Positions 16,635 through 27,163 of a DNA stretch of 42,867 bases are shown here, piece by piece. Position 1 is the stretch's first letter. Each line of letters opens with the position of its first letter. Under the pieces are notes generated by a model. It was not told the origin of the DNA and made no database searches. It saw only the letters and a list, made by a program, of their open reading frames with translations. The position numbers and the translations under genes were made by a program. The DNA is from Pseudomonadota bacterium (GTDB taxonomy: Bacteria > Pseudomonadota > Alphaproteobacteria > Micavibrionales > UBA2020): assembly GCA_021805245.1 (NCBI GenBank), contig JAJZFS010000006.1, forward strand, positions 1 to 42,867, in the 5' to 3' direction.

Positions 16635-18548
16635 TTAGTCTGAATCTGAACTGTCGCCGTTCTGCGCATAGAGCGAGTCGAACAGCTTTTCGTTGATATG
16701 GGCTTTGTATTTTCCCCAAAGATACTGGCGGTATTGCTCGAGAAAATCGCTGCTGATCCGTTGTTGCAAGGCACTCGCAAAACCCTCTTCGTCCGACTTG
16801 AGCGTATCTTTCGGCATTTTGATCTTGCGGTCGGTGAGGCGGAGAACGGCGAGCGCGTTTTTCGTGGTGACGGTGGTTGTTTCGCCGACGGCGGAGAGAG
16901 AGAAAAGACCGTTCAGCATATCGTCGTCCAGCTTGGCCTGCTTTGAAGTTTCGCCGCGCTGGATCATGCCGGTTTGCATCACCGGCTGCTTCAGTTCCGC
17001 CGCGACCTTGTCGAAAGCCGCGCCCTTTTGCAGGCGGGCGACAATGTTCTTGGCCTTGTTGTTCAGGGCTTCGAATTCCTGCTCTTTCGTCCAGCGGTCG
17101 AGAACGGCCGCGCGGACCGCGCTGAACGGAGGCTGGCTGGCGGGGAAGACATCGTCGACGCCGACGACCTGATAAGAGCCGTCCGGCGCTTCGATCATCT
17201 GGCTTGCTTCGCCCTTTTCAAGGCTGAAGCCGGCCGAGACGATTTTGGCGATGTTGGGAACCTTGGCATCCGGTTTCTTTTGACCGGCGGGCACGCCGCT
17301 GGCGCTGACTTTTTTCAGGACGACGACGGGAAGGTTGAATTGCTTGGCGATGTCCTGAAGCGCGGCGCCGCCGCCGATGGCGTCTTCGATCTTGTTGGAT
17401 TCCTTGTATATCGCGTCATCGATCTTGTCCTGCGCGAGGTTGCTCTCGATTTCGCCTTTCACGGCGCTGAAGGGCTGGACTTTGCCGGGGATGACTTTCT
17501 TGATGTAAAGGATGTTCCAGCCGAACGGGGTTTTGATCGGCGCGGTGATCGTGCCTTGCGTGCCGGCGAAGGCGGCGAGGCGCAGTTCTTCGGCGATCTG
17601 CTTGCGCTGGAAAGGCTCCGCCTTGAGGTAGGTGACCTTGCCGCCCGCCTGCTTGACGGCGGCGGCGAGGTTGTTGTCCTTTTGGGCGGCCTGATAAACC
17701 TTCATCGCCGTGGCTTCGTCGGGCGCGACGGCTTGTGCGATGTAGCGGGTTTGCGGCAGTCTGTAGGCGTCGAGATTGTCTTTATAATGTTGTTCCAGCT
17801 GCGCGTCGGGAATCTTGATGGTGGCCGCGACGGCTTTGCGTGTGAGGGTGATCACTGTCAGGGCGCGGTATTCCGGCAGCGTGTAGTCGCTTTGGACGGT
17901 CTCGTAATAGGATTTCAGGCCGGCTTCGGACGGCGGCTTGACGGGCGGGACGTCTTTTGCCGTCAACATGAAGTATTCGCCGCTGCGGTATTCGTTGCTG
18001 TATTTCATCGCGTCGTCGACAAGCTGCTTCGGCGCGAAGGCGCCCGACATGACGATGCTTTGCAGCATCTGGGTCGCGATGTCGCTTTTGAGCGAGGCGA
18101 CGAGCTCGGACTCGTTCATGTTATAAGCCTGCTCGAGGCGGCCGAGCGCCTCTTGCGGCTTCATGCCCCTTTTGACGTAGGGGGCGATGATGCCTTTGAC
18201 CTGCTGCGCGGCGAGAACCTCTCCGGGGAGGATGTCGGTGTCGGCCGCGGCCATGTTGAAAGCCTGCCGGTTGATTTCCTGGTTCAGGATGATGCGCGGG
18301 ACGCCGGTACGGATGGCGTCGCTTTCGCTCACGTTTTTCCGGCTGAGTTCGTCGCGCACCATGCGCTCGAAGCCCGCGGAGTGAATTTTGATGCCGCCGA
18401 TCTTCGCCACCACGTCGTTTCCGCCGATGCTGTTGAAGACGCTGTTCCCGCCGATCAGCGCCAGCCCTGTCATCGCCAGCAGCAGGAGGCCGAAGAGGAC
18501 GAACTTGACCACAGTGGACTTGGCACCATCGCGCATCTGTTTAAGCAT
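16635..18548 (-). CDS. ppiD: PpiD-type membrane-anchored periplasmic chaperone/PPIase
   Basis: A folding factor anchored in the inner membrane near the Sec translocon. 637 residues: single transmembrane segment ~13-33 (VVKFVLFGLLLLAMTGLALIG), SurA-like helical N-domain ~45-200, then one recognisable parvulin domain ~270-360 ending in TPFGWNILYIKKV, a second helical part, and a hydrophilic C-terminus. This fits PpiD (~620 residues). Parvulin activity may be weak, as in E. coli PpiD. Divergent from tpiA, its usual neighbour in alphaproteobacteria. Confidence 0.9.
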   Translation of the reverse strand: MLKQMRDGAKSTVVKFVLFGLLLLAMTGLALIGGNSVFNSIGGNDVVAKIGGIKIHSAGFERMVRDELSRKNVSESDAIRTGVPRIILNQEINRQAFNMAAADTDILPGEVLAAQQVKGIIAPYVKRGMKPQEALGRLEQAYNMNESELVASLKSDIATQMLQSIVMSGAFAPKQLVDDAMKYSNEYRSGEYFMLTAKDVPPVKPPSEAGLKSYYETVQSDYTLPEYRALTVITLTRKAVAATIKIPDAQLEQHYKDNLDAYRLPQTRYIAQAVAPDEATAMKVYQAAQKDNNLAAAVKQAGGKVTYLKAEPFQRKQIAEELRLAAFAGTQGTITAPIKTPFGWNILYIKKVIPGKVQPFSAVKGEIESNLAQDKIDDAIYKESNKIEDAIGGGAALQDIAKQFNLPVVVLKKVSASGVPAGQKKPDAKVPNIAKIVSAGFSLEKGEASQMIEAPDGSYQVVGVDDVFPASQPPFSAVRAAVLDRWTKEQEFEALNNKAKNIVARLQKGAAFDKVAAELKQPVMQTGMIQRGETSKQAKLDDDMLNGLFSLSAVGETTTVTTKNALAVLRLTDRKIKMPKDTLKSDEEGFASALQQRISSDFLEQYRQYLWGKYKAHINEKLFDSLYAQNGDSSDSD

Positions 18549-18633
18549 AAAGAAATCCTTTTAAGGTCGATTAAGAATTGATTATTAAAAGATATTTAGC
18601 GAAGATGACGCCGAATGCAAAGGAGAAATATAT

Positions 18634-19356
18634 ATGCCCAAGCTGATTGTCGGGAACTGGAAAATGAACGGTTTGCAGGCGGAGAGCCTTGAACGCGTGG
18701 AAAAACTGGCCGCAGGGGTGCAAAGCGATACCTCCAGGTCTTTCCATATGGTTGTTTGTCCGCCTGCGACGCTGATCGCCCCCGTCGCCATGAAATTGAA
18801 GGATTCGGCCATCCGCTGGGGCGGGCAGGATTGTCACGACCAGCCTTCCGGCGCACATACGGGCGATATTGCCGCGCCGATGCTGAAGGATCTGGGCTGT
18901 GATTTCGTGATCCTCGGCCATTCCGAGCGCCGCCAGCACCACGGCGAAACCAGCGCGCAAGTCGCTGCCAAGGCAAAACAGGCCCATACGGCGGGGCTTA
19001 CCGCTATCGTTTGCGTCGGCGAACTCGACGCCCAACGCAGCGCGGGGGAGCAGGAAAGCGTTGTGGGACAGCAACTGGCGGAGTCGATCCCCGATACGGC
19101 GTCGCCTGAAAACACGGTGATCGCCTATGAGCCGGTCTGGGCGATCGGCACGGGCAAGACGGCGTCCGCCGACGACATCAAGCAGATGCACGCCTTCATC
19201 CGCGGCAAGGTCGGGACGCTGCAAATTCTCTATGGCGGCTCGGTCAAGGCGGCAAATGCCAGAGAGATTCTCCACACCGAGAACGTTGACGGCGTCCTTG
19301 TCGGTGGGGCGAGTCTCAAGGCCGGCGAGTTTCTGGGGATTGCGGCAGGGAGTTAA
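18634..19356 (+). CDS. tpiA: Triosephosphate isomerase
   Basis: Interconverts DHAP and glyceraldehyde-3-phosphate in glycolysis. Catalytic residues K10 (GNWKMNG), H96 (ILGHSERR) and E166 (AYEPVWAIGTG); phosphate loop LYGGSVKAAN and VGGASLKA near the end. 240 residues, normal. AAGGAG lies ~8 bases before the ATG. First gene of the tpiA-secG-pyrG row. Confidence 0.97.
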   Translation: MPKLIVGNWKMNGLQAESLERVEKLAAGVQSDTSRSFHMVVCPPATLIAPVAMKLKDSAIRWGGQDCHDQPSGAHTGDIAAPMLKDLGCDFVILGHSERRQHHGETSAQVAAKAKQAHTAGLTAIVCVGELDAQRSAGEQESVVGQQLAESIPDTASPENTVIAYEPVWAIGTGKTASADDIKQMHAFIRGKVGTLQILYGGSVKAANAREILHTENVDGVLVGGASLKAGEFLGIAAGS

Positions 19357-19394
19357 TTGATATAATTTATGGAAAAATATAAATCGCTGGATTT

Positions 19395-19422
19395 TTGACA
19401 GGATACCGCTTAGAAATACGAC
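19395..19422 (+). promoter_or_regulatory. Possible secG promoter
   Basis: TTGACA (19395-19400), a 16-base spacer and TACGAC (19417-19422), about 54 bases before secG. The -35 is consensus, the -10 poor. Confidence 0.3.
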
Positions 19423-19475
19423 ATAAGAGATATATCATTCCATAACTGTAAAAACAGGATTCGAGGAACAAATCT

Positions 19476-19898
19476 ATGGAATCAGTCATTCTTGTTATTC
19501 AATTGATTGTGGCGATTGCGATTGTCGCCGTCGTGCTGGTGCAGCCTGCGGAAAGTGCAGGCTTCGTCGGCGGTTCGGGCTCGATGTCCAACCTCGGGAC
19601 CACGCGCAGCAAAGGCGACGCCCTGTCGCGTATCACGGGTTATCTCGGTGCCATTTTCTTCATTACCAGTCTGGCGCTGGCCTTGATGGCTGAGCATCAC
19701 GGAAAGGCGCCGAGCATTCTCGACGTCAATACCGGACCCGCGGCCGTGACAACGACGGCGCCGAAGAAGGTCGCGCCGCCCGCGACAACCGCGCCGGCCA
19801 AGACGGCCCCCGCTGACCATGCGGAGAAACACGCCGCCGTGAAGCATGAACAGAAAAGACCGGTACAAGAAAGACCGTCTGCGCCGATTTCGAAATAA
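19476..19898 (+). CDS. secG: SecG protein-export subunit
   Basis: Small inner-membrane subunit of the SecYEG translocon. Transmembrane segments ~4-24 and ~54-72 flank the conserved cytoplasmic loop AGFVGGSGSMSNLGTTRSKGDALSR (shown by AGFVGG and RSKGDALSRIT). The C-terminal ~65 residues are Pro/Ala/Thr/Lys-rich low complexity, as is common in alphaproteobacterial SecG. GAGGAAC precedes the ATG. pyrG starts 22 bases after the stop. Confidence 0.94.
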   Translation: MESVILVIQLIVAIAIVAVVLVQPAESAGFVGGSGSMSNLGTTRSKGDALSRITGYLGAIFFITSLALALMAEHHGKAPSILDVNTGPAAVTTTAPKKVAPPATTAPAKTAPADHAEKHAAVKHEQKRPVQERPSAPISK

Positions 19899-19905
19899 CC
19901 TCTAA

Positions 19906-21549
<1,644 letters not shown>

Positions 21550-21647
21550 GCGGGAATTTTATATCCATATCCCCTTTGACTCCCTAAATTTTATGTATAC
21601 AGTGTGCGGAATCATTAATATAACCTCGCCATTTCAGGAGAACCATC

Positions 21648-21998
21648 ATGAGCAAACCCACGCCCAAAGAGTATGAATACGTCGAACTTTCTTTCACCAA
21701 GCCGTCGGGCCGCCGGAACGGAAAGCACTTCGAAGTCACGGCGTTTTTGCTCGTGCCCGCGGAGGTCGTGTCCGAAATGAAGCAGGCGCAGGAAAAGGAA
21801 GTCAACGAGGGTTTGTATAGCACATTGCTGTCCAAGGGCGCATTGCTGCACAAGGAAGATGGCCCCGCTTACAAGGTTGTCGAAAAGAGCGGCTTCAATA
21901 AAAACTACGCCGTGGTCAAGACGGAAGAATACTGGGTCAGGGGCGTGCGCCAGAACGGCAGCTCGCACGTCAAGAATCTGGGCAAGTTCAAATTCTAA
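21648..21998 (+). CDS. Small protein with one HxEDGPA-type motif
   Basis: A 116-residue soluble protein, not recognised as a named family. Residues 70-76 (HKEDGPA), followed ~20 residues later by EYWVRGVRQNG, resemble one unit of the H-x-x-DGPA ... W-x-x-G repeats seen in phage and MORN-like proteins. The first 60 residues are a beta/helix mix (VTAFLLVPAEVVSEMKQAQE). CAGGAG lies 7 bases before the ATG, so it is very likely expressed. Codon use matches its neighbours. It stands alone after pyrG. Confidence 0.65.
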   Translation: MSKPTPKEYEYVELSFTKPSGRRNGKHFEVTAFLLVPAEVVSEMKQAQEKEVNEGLYSTLLSKGALLHKEDGPAYKVVEKSGFNKNYAVVKTEEYWVRGVRQNGSSHVKNLGKFKF

Positions 21999-22099
21999 GA
22001 CAGCCTGAAGAGAATGTTAAAAAGCGGGTCTGTTTCAGACCGGGGTATAGTGTAAGGTCGGGGATGTTTGATTTCTGACCACACACACAAAGATAAAGA

Positions 22100-22135
22100 A
22101 ACAGCTCTTACCTTCACTGGTAGGGGCTGTTTTTT
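22100..22135. terminator. Terminator between two hypothetical genes
   Basis: A 13-bp stem with two G-T pairs (22100-22112 with 22119-22131, loop TTCACT) followed by TTTT. The 5' side is AAAGA, so it may also act for the minus-strand gene ending at 22155. The 100 bases before it hold one short hairpin (22027-22041) and nothing else I recognise. Confidence 0.7.
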
Positions 22136-22154
22136 ATACAATATGAAGTCAGTC

Positions 22155-22769
22155 TTAGCTTGGCTTAAGAGCTTCTGCTATTGCGACCTGTGCTTTCATA
22201 TTATCATTTTTATTGTGTAGCATTGCGATAAACATTTGCTGACCATTTTTCATGACTAACATATGATGCGATAGAAGATTATTAAGCTTCTGCGCTTTTT
22301 CTGTTATTTCAGGATAGTTAATCTGCTTAGGAAATTGCCCCTTTAATAATTTACGCAAACTTCCACGATGAAGCGCCTCGTCACATTTGTGATAGAGTTT
22401 AAGAAACTCAGATTTAGGAAGTGGTGATGCCAGTCCTTCTAGATGAAAACCATTATCTTTTTTAATTTGTTTTACAGGTTGGGGATAAAATTGTGGATGC
22501 AACCTTTCAAGCGCCTCCATAATTTTTTGTGCTGACCATGCTCGTTTTAAACCTGAAGTCCCTTGTATATCTCCATGTGCTACTAAACAGCAAAGTGCAA
22601 CTAATTCACAAATCATCCTAATCTGTAAGTAGCAATAATCTTTCACGAATGGGGGCGCAAAGCCTGATAAGCCTAAAGTGCAATGATTAATTGAATCAAT
22701 TCTTAGTTTAATTTCTTCAAGCAAGTTCGCATAAAGATTTAGTGAACTTATTTGATCTTGTGCAGGCAT
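22155..22769 (-). CDS. AT-rich orphan protein, unknown function
   Basis: A 204-residue soluble, mostly helical protein that I do not recognise. It has no signal peptide and no clear motif; notable stretches are the aromatic/Cys-rich KDYCYLQIRMICELVALCCL (~44-63) and a C-terminal LSHHMLVMKNGQQMF. Base and codon use (many AAT, TTA, ATA, AAA) differ sharply from every neighbour, which points to recent transfer. AAGGAG lies ~11 bases before the ATG at 22769. It is bounded by a terminator and, upstream, by what looks like a cut native reading frame. Confidence 0.65.
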   Translation of the reverse strand: MPAQDQISSLNLYANLLEEIKLRIDSINHCTLGLSGFAPPFVKDYCYLQIRMICELVALCCLVAHGDIQGTSGLKRAWSAQKIMEALERLHPQFYPQPVKQIKKDNGFHLEGLASPLPKSEFLKLYHKCDEALHRGSLRKLLKGQFPKQINYPEITEKAQKLNNLLSHHMLVMKNGQQMFIAMLHNKNDNMKAQVAIAEALKPS

Positions 22770-22770
22770 A

Positions 22771-22896
22771 CTAAATTAATCTCCTTAATAAAAAAAACAG
22801 ATAGTCGCTTTCACGCGGATCCCACTTGAGGCCGATGCGCAGGTGAAGCGCTTTGTCGGGGGATATTTCCACTATTTTTGCGGCATTTTCAGCCAT
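22771..22896 (-). pseudogene. 41-codon reading frame, possibly a truncated native gene
   Basis: An open frame from ATG 22896 to TAG 22771, directly before the AT-rich gene. The first ~32 codons (through ISPDKALHLRIGLKWDPRES) have the genome's normal GC-rich codon pattern; the last nine (LFFLLRRLI) run into AT-rich DNA containing the next gene's ribosome site. It has no ribosome site of its own. I read it as the cut end of an older gene whose remainder was replaced at ~22800; a real small protein is possible. RIGLKWDPR faintly recalls TerD, not enough to assign. Confidence 0.35.
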
Positions 22897-22920
22897 TGAT
22901 TTATGAGATAAGTCCGGCAC

Positions 22921-22982
22921 GCGTTCCCGGGAACGCCCGTTCCCGATAGGGATGCGTTTTGATGACGTTGTGTTGCGTCATC
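22921..22982. repeat. Overlapping palindromes after eno
   Basis: GCGTTCCCGGGAACGC (22921-22936) is a perfect 16-bp palindrome. Its right half, CGGGAACG, also pairs with CGTTCCCG at 22938-22945 across 2 bases, so two hairpins exclude each other. A third inverted repeat, GATGACG (22961-22967) / CGTCATC (22976-22982), follows. They occupy the 3' region of the minus-strand eno gene; no T-run follows on that strand, so simple rho-independent termination is not obvious. Confidence 0.6.
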
Positions 22983-23005
22983 TTGTCTTTTTGTCGGGCA
23001 CCGTG

Positions 23006-24412
<1,407 letters not shown>

Positions 24413-24482
24413 CTATAGGAGATTTATTAATTTTTGTTTGCGATACTGGAAGTTGCTGAACCAACCCATGAAGGAGAAATGT

Positions 24483-25121
24483 ATGAAACGTTTAACCGGA
24501 GCCGCGGCACTCGTTTTTTGCGTATTTTTTGCGGTCGCCGCTACGCCGTCTTATGGCTTTGAAACACCGGTTGTTTCTGCGAAGGATCACCAGTTTCTCG
24601 AGAATATTGGCACTGTTTTTCTCAGGGTGGGCAAGAAGTTTGGCTGCGATCAGTTCGCCTGGGCCAATTTTGTGACGCCGGAGAAGCGGGCGCTTGCGTT
24701 CGAGTATGTGCCCAAAGGAGACCATGTAGAGAATTGGACGCGCCTTGTGACTGTTACGCTTTTCACTCTGACCGGCGATCCGAAGATCGATCACGAGATC
24801 ATGGACAAGCTCGAGGGCGGGTTGCTGGGGGCTTACAAGTCACGTGGAAAGATCATCGCTACAGAATTTTACCATAACAACCAAACCAACGATCCGGCCG
24901 CATTCATCGAATACGATATCGGCTCAGGGCCATTGCTGGAGCACAACGCCGGCGTCTTTTTGCGCACGGGGAAGGTTGCGGCCGGATTCATTCAAGTCCA
25001 GTCACGCGGCAAGCCGCTGAAGCCCTCCGATATTACGGGACTCAAAAGCCTGCTCGGCCCGATCGGGGGGGCTTCGACAGTTCCTAAACCAACCAGTGCG
25101 ACACCGGCTGCTCACAAGTAG
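24483..25121 (+). CDS. Secreted protein of unknown function
   Basis: A 212-residue exported protein that I do not recognise. The signal peptide ends at residue ~25 (FAVAATPSYG|FETP). The mature part alternates predicted strands and helices (FLRVGKKFGCDQFAWANFVT; RLVTVTLFTLTGDPKIDHEI; VAAGFIQVQSRGKPL) with one Cys, and ends in a Pro/Ala/Thr/Lys-rich tail. The ATG at 24483 has AAGGAG 6 bases upstream, so the in-frame extension to 24354 is not the start. Divergent from eno and convergent with the tandem membrane-protein genes. Confidence 0.72.
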   Translation: MKRLTGAAALVFCVFFAVAATPSYGFETPVVSAKDHQFLENIGTVFLRVGKKFGCDQFAWANFVTPEKRALAFEYVPKGDHVENWTRLVTVTLFTLTGDPKIDHEIMDKLEGGLLGAYKSRGKIIATEFYHNNQTNDPAAFIEYDIGSGPLLEHNAGVFLRTGKVAAGFIQVQSRGKPLKPSDITGLKSLLGPIGGASTVPKPTSATPAAHK

Positions 25122-25131
25122 ACGTTTTAAA

Positions 25132-25572
25132 TTATACGCCCGGTCCCTGCGGGGGCTTGGGCGTGTTCTTCGGTGTGTTTGGCTTGTGGTCTGCGCTCTT
25201 CTTTTTCTTCGCCTTTGAATTAAAGACGGAGCGGATGCCTTTATACGCGGCCTGAAACGGCGTGACGAACATGGCTTTGGCGCAGCTGCCGCCGACAACC
25301 GCGACGCCGAGCGGAATGACTTTCAGTTCCGTCACTTGGCGGCTGGCCATAAAACCGAAGACCCCTGCGGCGGCGGTCAAAGCGCTGGGAAAGGCGATAC
25401 CGCCTGCGACGGCGCCGAAAGCACCGGCAGCTGCAAGAACGGGCACGGCGGGCAGAACGGCGGCGGTGGCGATGACAGTGGCAACGCCAGCGGCGGCACC
25501 GGCTGCGGCCAGCGTGTAGGGAATAAAGAGAAACCTTTTGTTTTTCGTCAGATCAAAATTGATATCGCCCAT
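25132..25572 (-). CDS. Gly/Ala-rich membrane protein, paralogue 2
   Basis: A 146-residue protein of unknown family. After a short conserved start (MGDINFDLTKNKRFLFIPYT) come one or two long Ala/Gly/Val segments (~20-75) with glycine-zipper spacing, then a second conserved block, TELKVIPLGVAVVGGSCAKA-MFVTPFQAAYKGIRSVFN (81-118), and a Lys/Pro tail ending PKPPQGP. It is clearly paralogous to the gene just upstream (25613-26128), with the same first block, last block and tail. AAAGG stands 8 bases before the ATG. Probably third gene of kdsA-p1-p2. Confidence 0.65.
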   Translation of the reverse strand: MGDINFDLTKNKRFLFIPYTLAAAGAAAGVATVIATAAVLPAVPVLAAAGAFGAVAGGIAFPSALTAAAGVFGFMASRQVTELKVIPLGVAVVGGSCAKAMFVTPFQAAYKGIRSVFNSKAKKKKSADHKPNTPKNTPKPPQGPGV

Positions 25573-25612
25573 TTTGGTTGCCTTTCATTATCTATGCTAT
25601 GCGTGATTCAAA

Positions 25613-26128
25613 TTATGCAGCGGGCCCTTGCGGGGGCTTGGGCGCGTTTGCGGGTTTGGCAGGTGTGGAAGAGGATTGCTTTTTTGCCTTCGCGTTAAAG
25701 ACGGAGCGGAGACCTTGATAGGCAGCCTGAAACGGCGTGACAAACAGGGCTTTTGCGCAACCGGCGCCGACAACCGCAATGCCGAGCGGAATGACGTCAA
25801 GTTCTGTCTTCTTGCGGGTGGCGAGAAAGCCGATGCCGCCGATAAGCGCCGTCAGCGCGACGGGAACCACGATCCCGCCGATCACCGCACCCGCAGCGCC
25901 TGCGACGGCAAGGACGGGTAACGTCGGCATGACGGAGGCCAGTGTCACAGGCGCCGCGGCGCCGCCGGCCAGAGCGGAGATGGTGTTGAGAAGGGCGACG
26001 ACGGGCAAAACCGGCAACGCGGCGGCGATGGCCGTGCCAACGCCCGCGATGGCGCCTGCGGCGGCCATGGTGTACGGGAGGATCAGGAACTTTTTGTCTT
26101 TCGTCAGGTCGAGAGAGAAATTGCCCAT
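25613..26128 (-). CDS. Gly/Ala-rich membrane protein, paralogue 1
   Basis: A 171-residue protein of unknown family. It begins MGNFSLDLTKDKKFLILPYT, has hydrophobic Gly/Ala/Pro segments from ~20 to ~104, then TELDVIPLGIAVVGAGCAKA-LFVTPFQAAYQGLRSVFN (108-145), and ends in PKPPQGPAA. Compared with its neighbour it carries ~25 extra hydrophobic residues in the middle (LPVL/PTLPVLAVAGAAG), apparently an internal repeat. GGAG lies 7 bases before the ATG at 26128, 23 bases after the kdsA stop on the same strand, so it is likely co-transcribed with kdsA. The conserved Cys and VTPFQAAY block suggest a specific role. Confidence 0.68.
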   Translation of the reverse strand: MGNFSLDLTKDKKFLILPYTMAAAGAIAGVGTAIAAALPVLPVVALLNTISALAGGAAAPVTLASVMPTLPVLAVAGAAGAVIGGIVVPVALTALIGGIGFLATRKKTELDVIPLGIAVVGAGCAKALFVTPFQAAYQGLRSVFNAKAKKQSSSTPAKPANAPKPPQGPAA

Positions 26129-26151
26129 TTTATTGCTCCGTATGACTGAAC

Positions 26152-27012
26152 TTAAGCAACCTTCGCCTTGGCGGCGTAGCCTTGCGGCTTGAGCAGCCGG
26201 TCGATGGAGATGAGCTGTTCCAGCAGCGCTGGCATGTCCTTGAGGTTCACCATGTTGGGGCCGTCGGACGGCGCTTTGTCGGGGTTCTGGTGCGTTTCCA
26301 TAAAAACGGCGGCGACGCAGCCTGTCGCCAGCGCCGCGCGCGCGAGATAGGGCACCATGCGGCGGTCGCCCCCTGTCGTCGCACCGTTGCCGCCCGGAGA
26401 TTGCACCGAGTGCGTCGCGTCGAATACGACCGGATGCCCCGTTTCCGCCATGATCGGCAGGGCGCGCATGTCGTTGACCAGTGTATTGTAGCCGAAGGTC
26501 ACGCCGCGCTCGCATAGCATGACGTTGGGGTTGCCGCTGTCGGTGACTTTTGCGGCGACGTTCTTCATGTCCCACGGTGCGAGGAACTGGCCTTTTTTAA
26601 CATTGATTGCCTTGCCGGTCTTGGCGGCGGCGATCAGCAGATCGGTCTGGCGGCAGAGAAACGCGGGGATTTGCAAAACGTCCACATGTTCCGCGACGGC
26701 GGCGCATTGTTCCGGCGCGTGGACATCGGTGATGACGGGCAGGCCGGTTGCCTTGCGCAGGGAGTCGAAGATCGGCATGGCTTTGTCAAACCCGAGGCCG
26801 CGCCCGCCCTTGAGCGAGGTGCGGTTCGCTTTGTCGAAGGAGGTTTTATAGATGAACGGCAGCCCGAGCTTTTGCGTCATTTCTTTCAGCGCGCCCGCCA
26901 TGTCGAAGGCGTGGTCTTTGCTTTCGAGGGCGCAGGGGCCGGCGATCAGCACGAACGGCAGGTCGTTGCCAATTTTGAAGTTCTGCAAGGAGATGTGGTG
27001 TTGTGCGGTCAT
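26152..27012 (-). CDS. kdsA: KDO-8-phosphate synthase
   Basis: Condenses PEP and arabinose-5-phosphate to KDO-8-phosphate for lipopolysaccharide. FVLIAGPCALESKDH (20-34) carries C27 where E. coli has Asn, which marks the metal-dependent class. FKGS-like KTSFDKANRTS, GLGFDKA, VDVLQIPAFLCRQTDLL, NVKKGQFLAPWDM, DATHSVQSPGG and FMETHQNPDKAPSDG are the other conserved blocks. 286 residues from the ATG at 27012, preceded by AAAGGAA. Reversed relative to pyrG and the pdh genes. Confidence 0.96.
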   Translation of the reverse strand: MTAQHHISLQNFKIGNDLPFVLIAGPCALESKDHAFDMAGALKEMTQKLGLPFIYKTSFDKANRTSLKGGRGLGFDKAMPIFDSLRKATGLPVITDVHAPEQCAAVAEHVDVLQIPAFLCRQTDLLIAAAKTGKAINVKKGQFLAPWDMKNVAAKVTDSGNPNVMLCERGVTFGYNTLVNDMRALPIMAETGHPVVFDATHSVQSPGGNGATTGGDRRMVPYLARAALATGCVAAVFMETHQNPDKAPSDGPNMVNLKDMPALLEQLISIDRLLKPQGYAAKAKVA

Positions 27013-27038
27013 GGGCTTTTTCCTTTTAATAAAGGCGG

Positions 27039-27066
27039 AATGTAGCACGCTTGATCCACTTGTCAA
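27039..27066 (-). promoter_or_regulatory. kdsA promoter
   Basis: On the minus strand TTGACA (27066-27061), a 16-base spacer and TACATT (27044-27039), placing transcription start about 20 bases before the kdsA ATG. Confidence 0.5.
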
Positions 27067-27099
27067 TGTTTTTCATATACTTATAACGTGAGCGCTATT

Positions 27100-27132
27100 T
27101 TAACCATTCACTAACCATTACGCATGTATAAT
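27100..27132 (+). promoter_or_regulatory. CtrA-like site and -10 element
   Basis: TTAACCATTCACTAACCAT (27100-27118) reads TTAA-N7-CTAACCAT, one base from the alphaproteobacterial CtrA box TTAA-N7-TTAAC, and includes the 8-mer TTAACCAT. A consensus TATAAT follows at 27127-27132 with no good -35, as in activated promoters. The gene at 27164 is the likely target. Confidence 0.45.
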
Positions 27133-27163
27133 ACATAATAAAATAAGGGTAGGAGATCGCATT

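Noticed and set aside
16974-18581. 535-codon open frame opposite ppiD
   Set aside because: Antisense shadow; PpiD on the other strand has a signal anchor, parvulin domain and proper length.
21575-21612. Promoter TTGACT...TATACA before the 21648 gene
   Set aside because: Spacing is only 14 bases, outside the usual 16-18.
22027-22041. GGTCTG-TTT-CAGACC hairpin as a small RNA or terminator
   Set aside because: Only six base pairs and no T-run; no further structure to support an RNA gene.
22771-22896. TerD-like stress protein fragment
   Set aside because: Only RIGLKWDPR recalls TerD; too short to assign.
22961-22990. Rho-independent terminator on the plus strand (GATGACG/CGTCATC followed by TTGTCTTTTTG)
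   Set aside because: It points the wrong way for eno, and no plus-strand gene precedes it.
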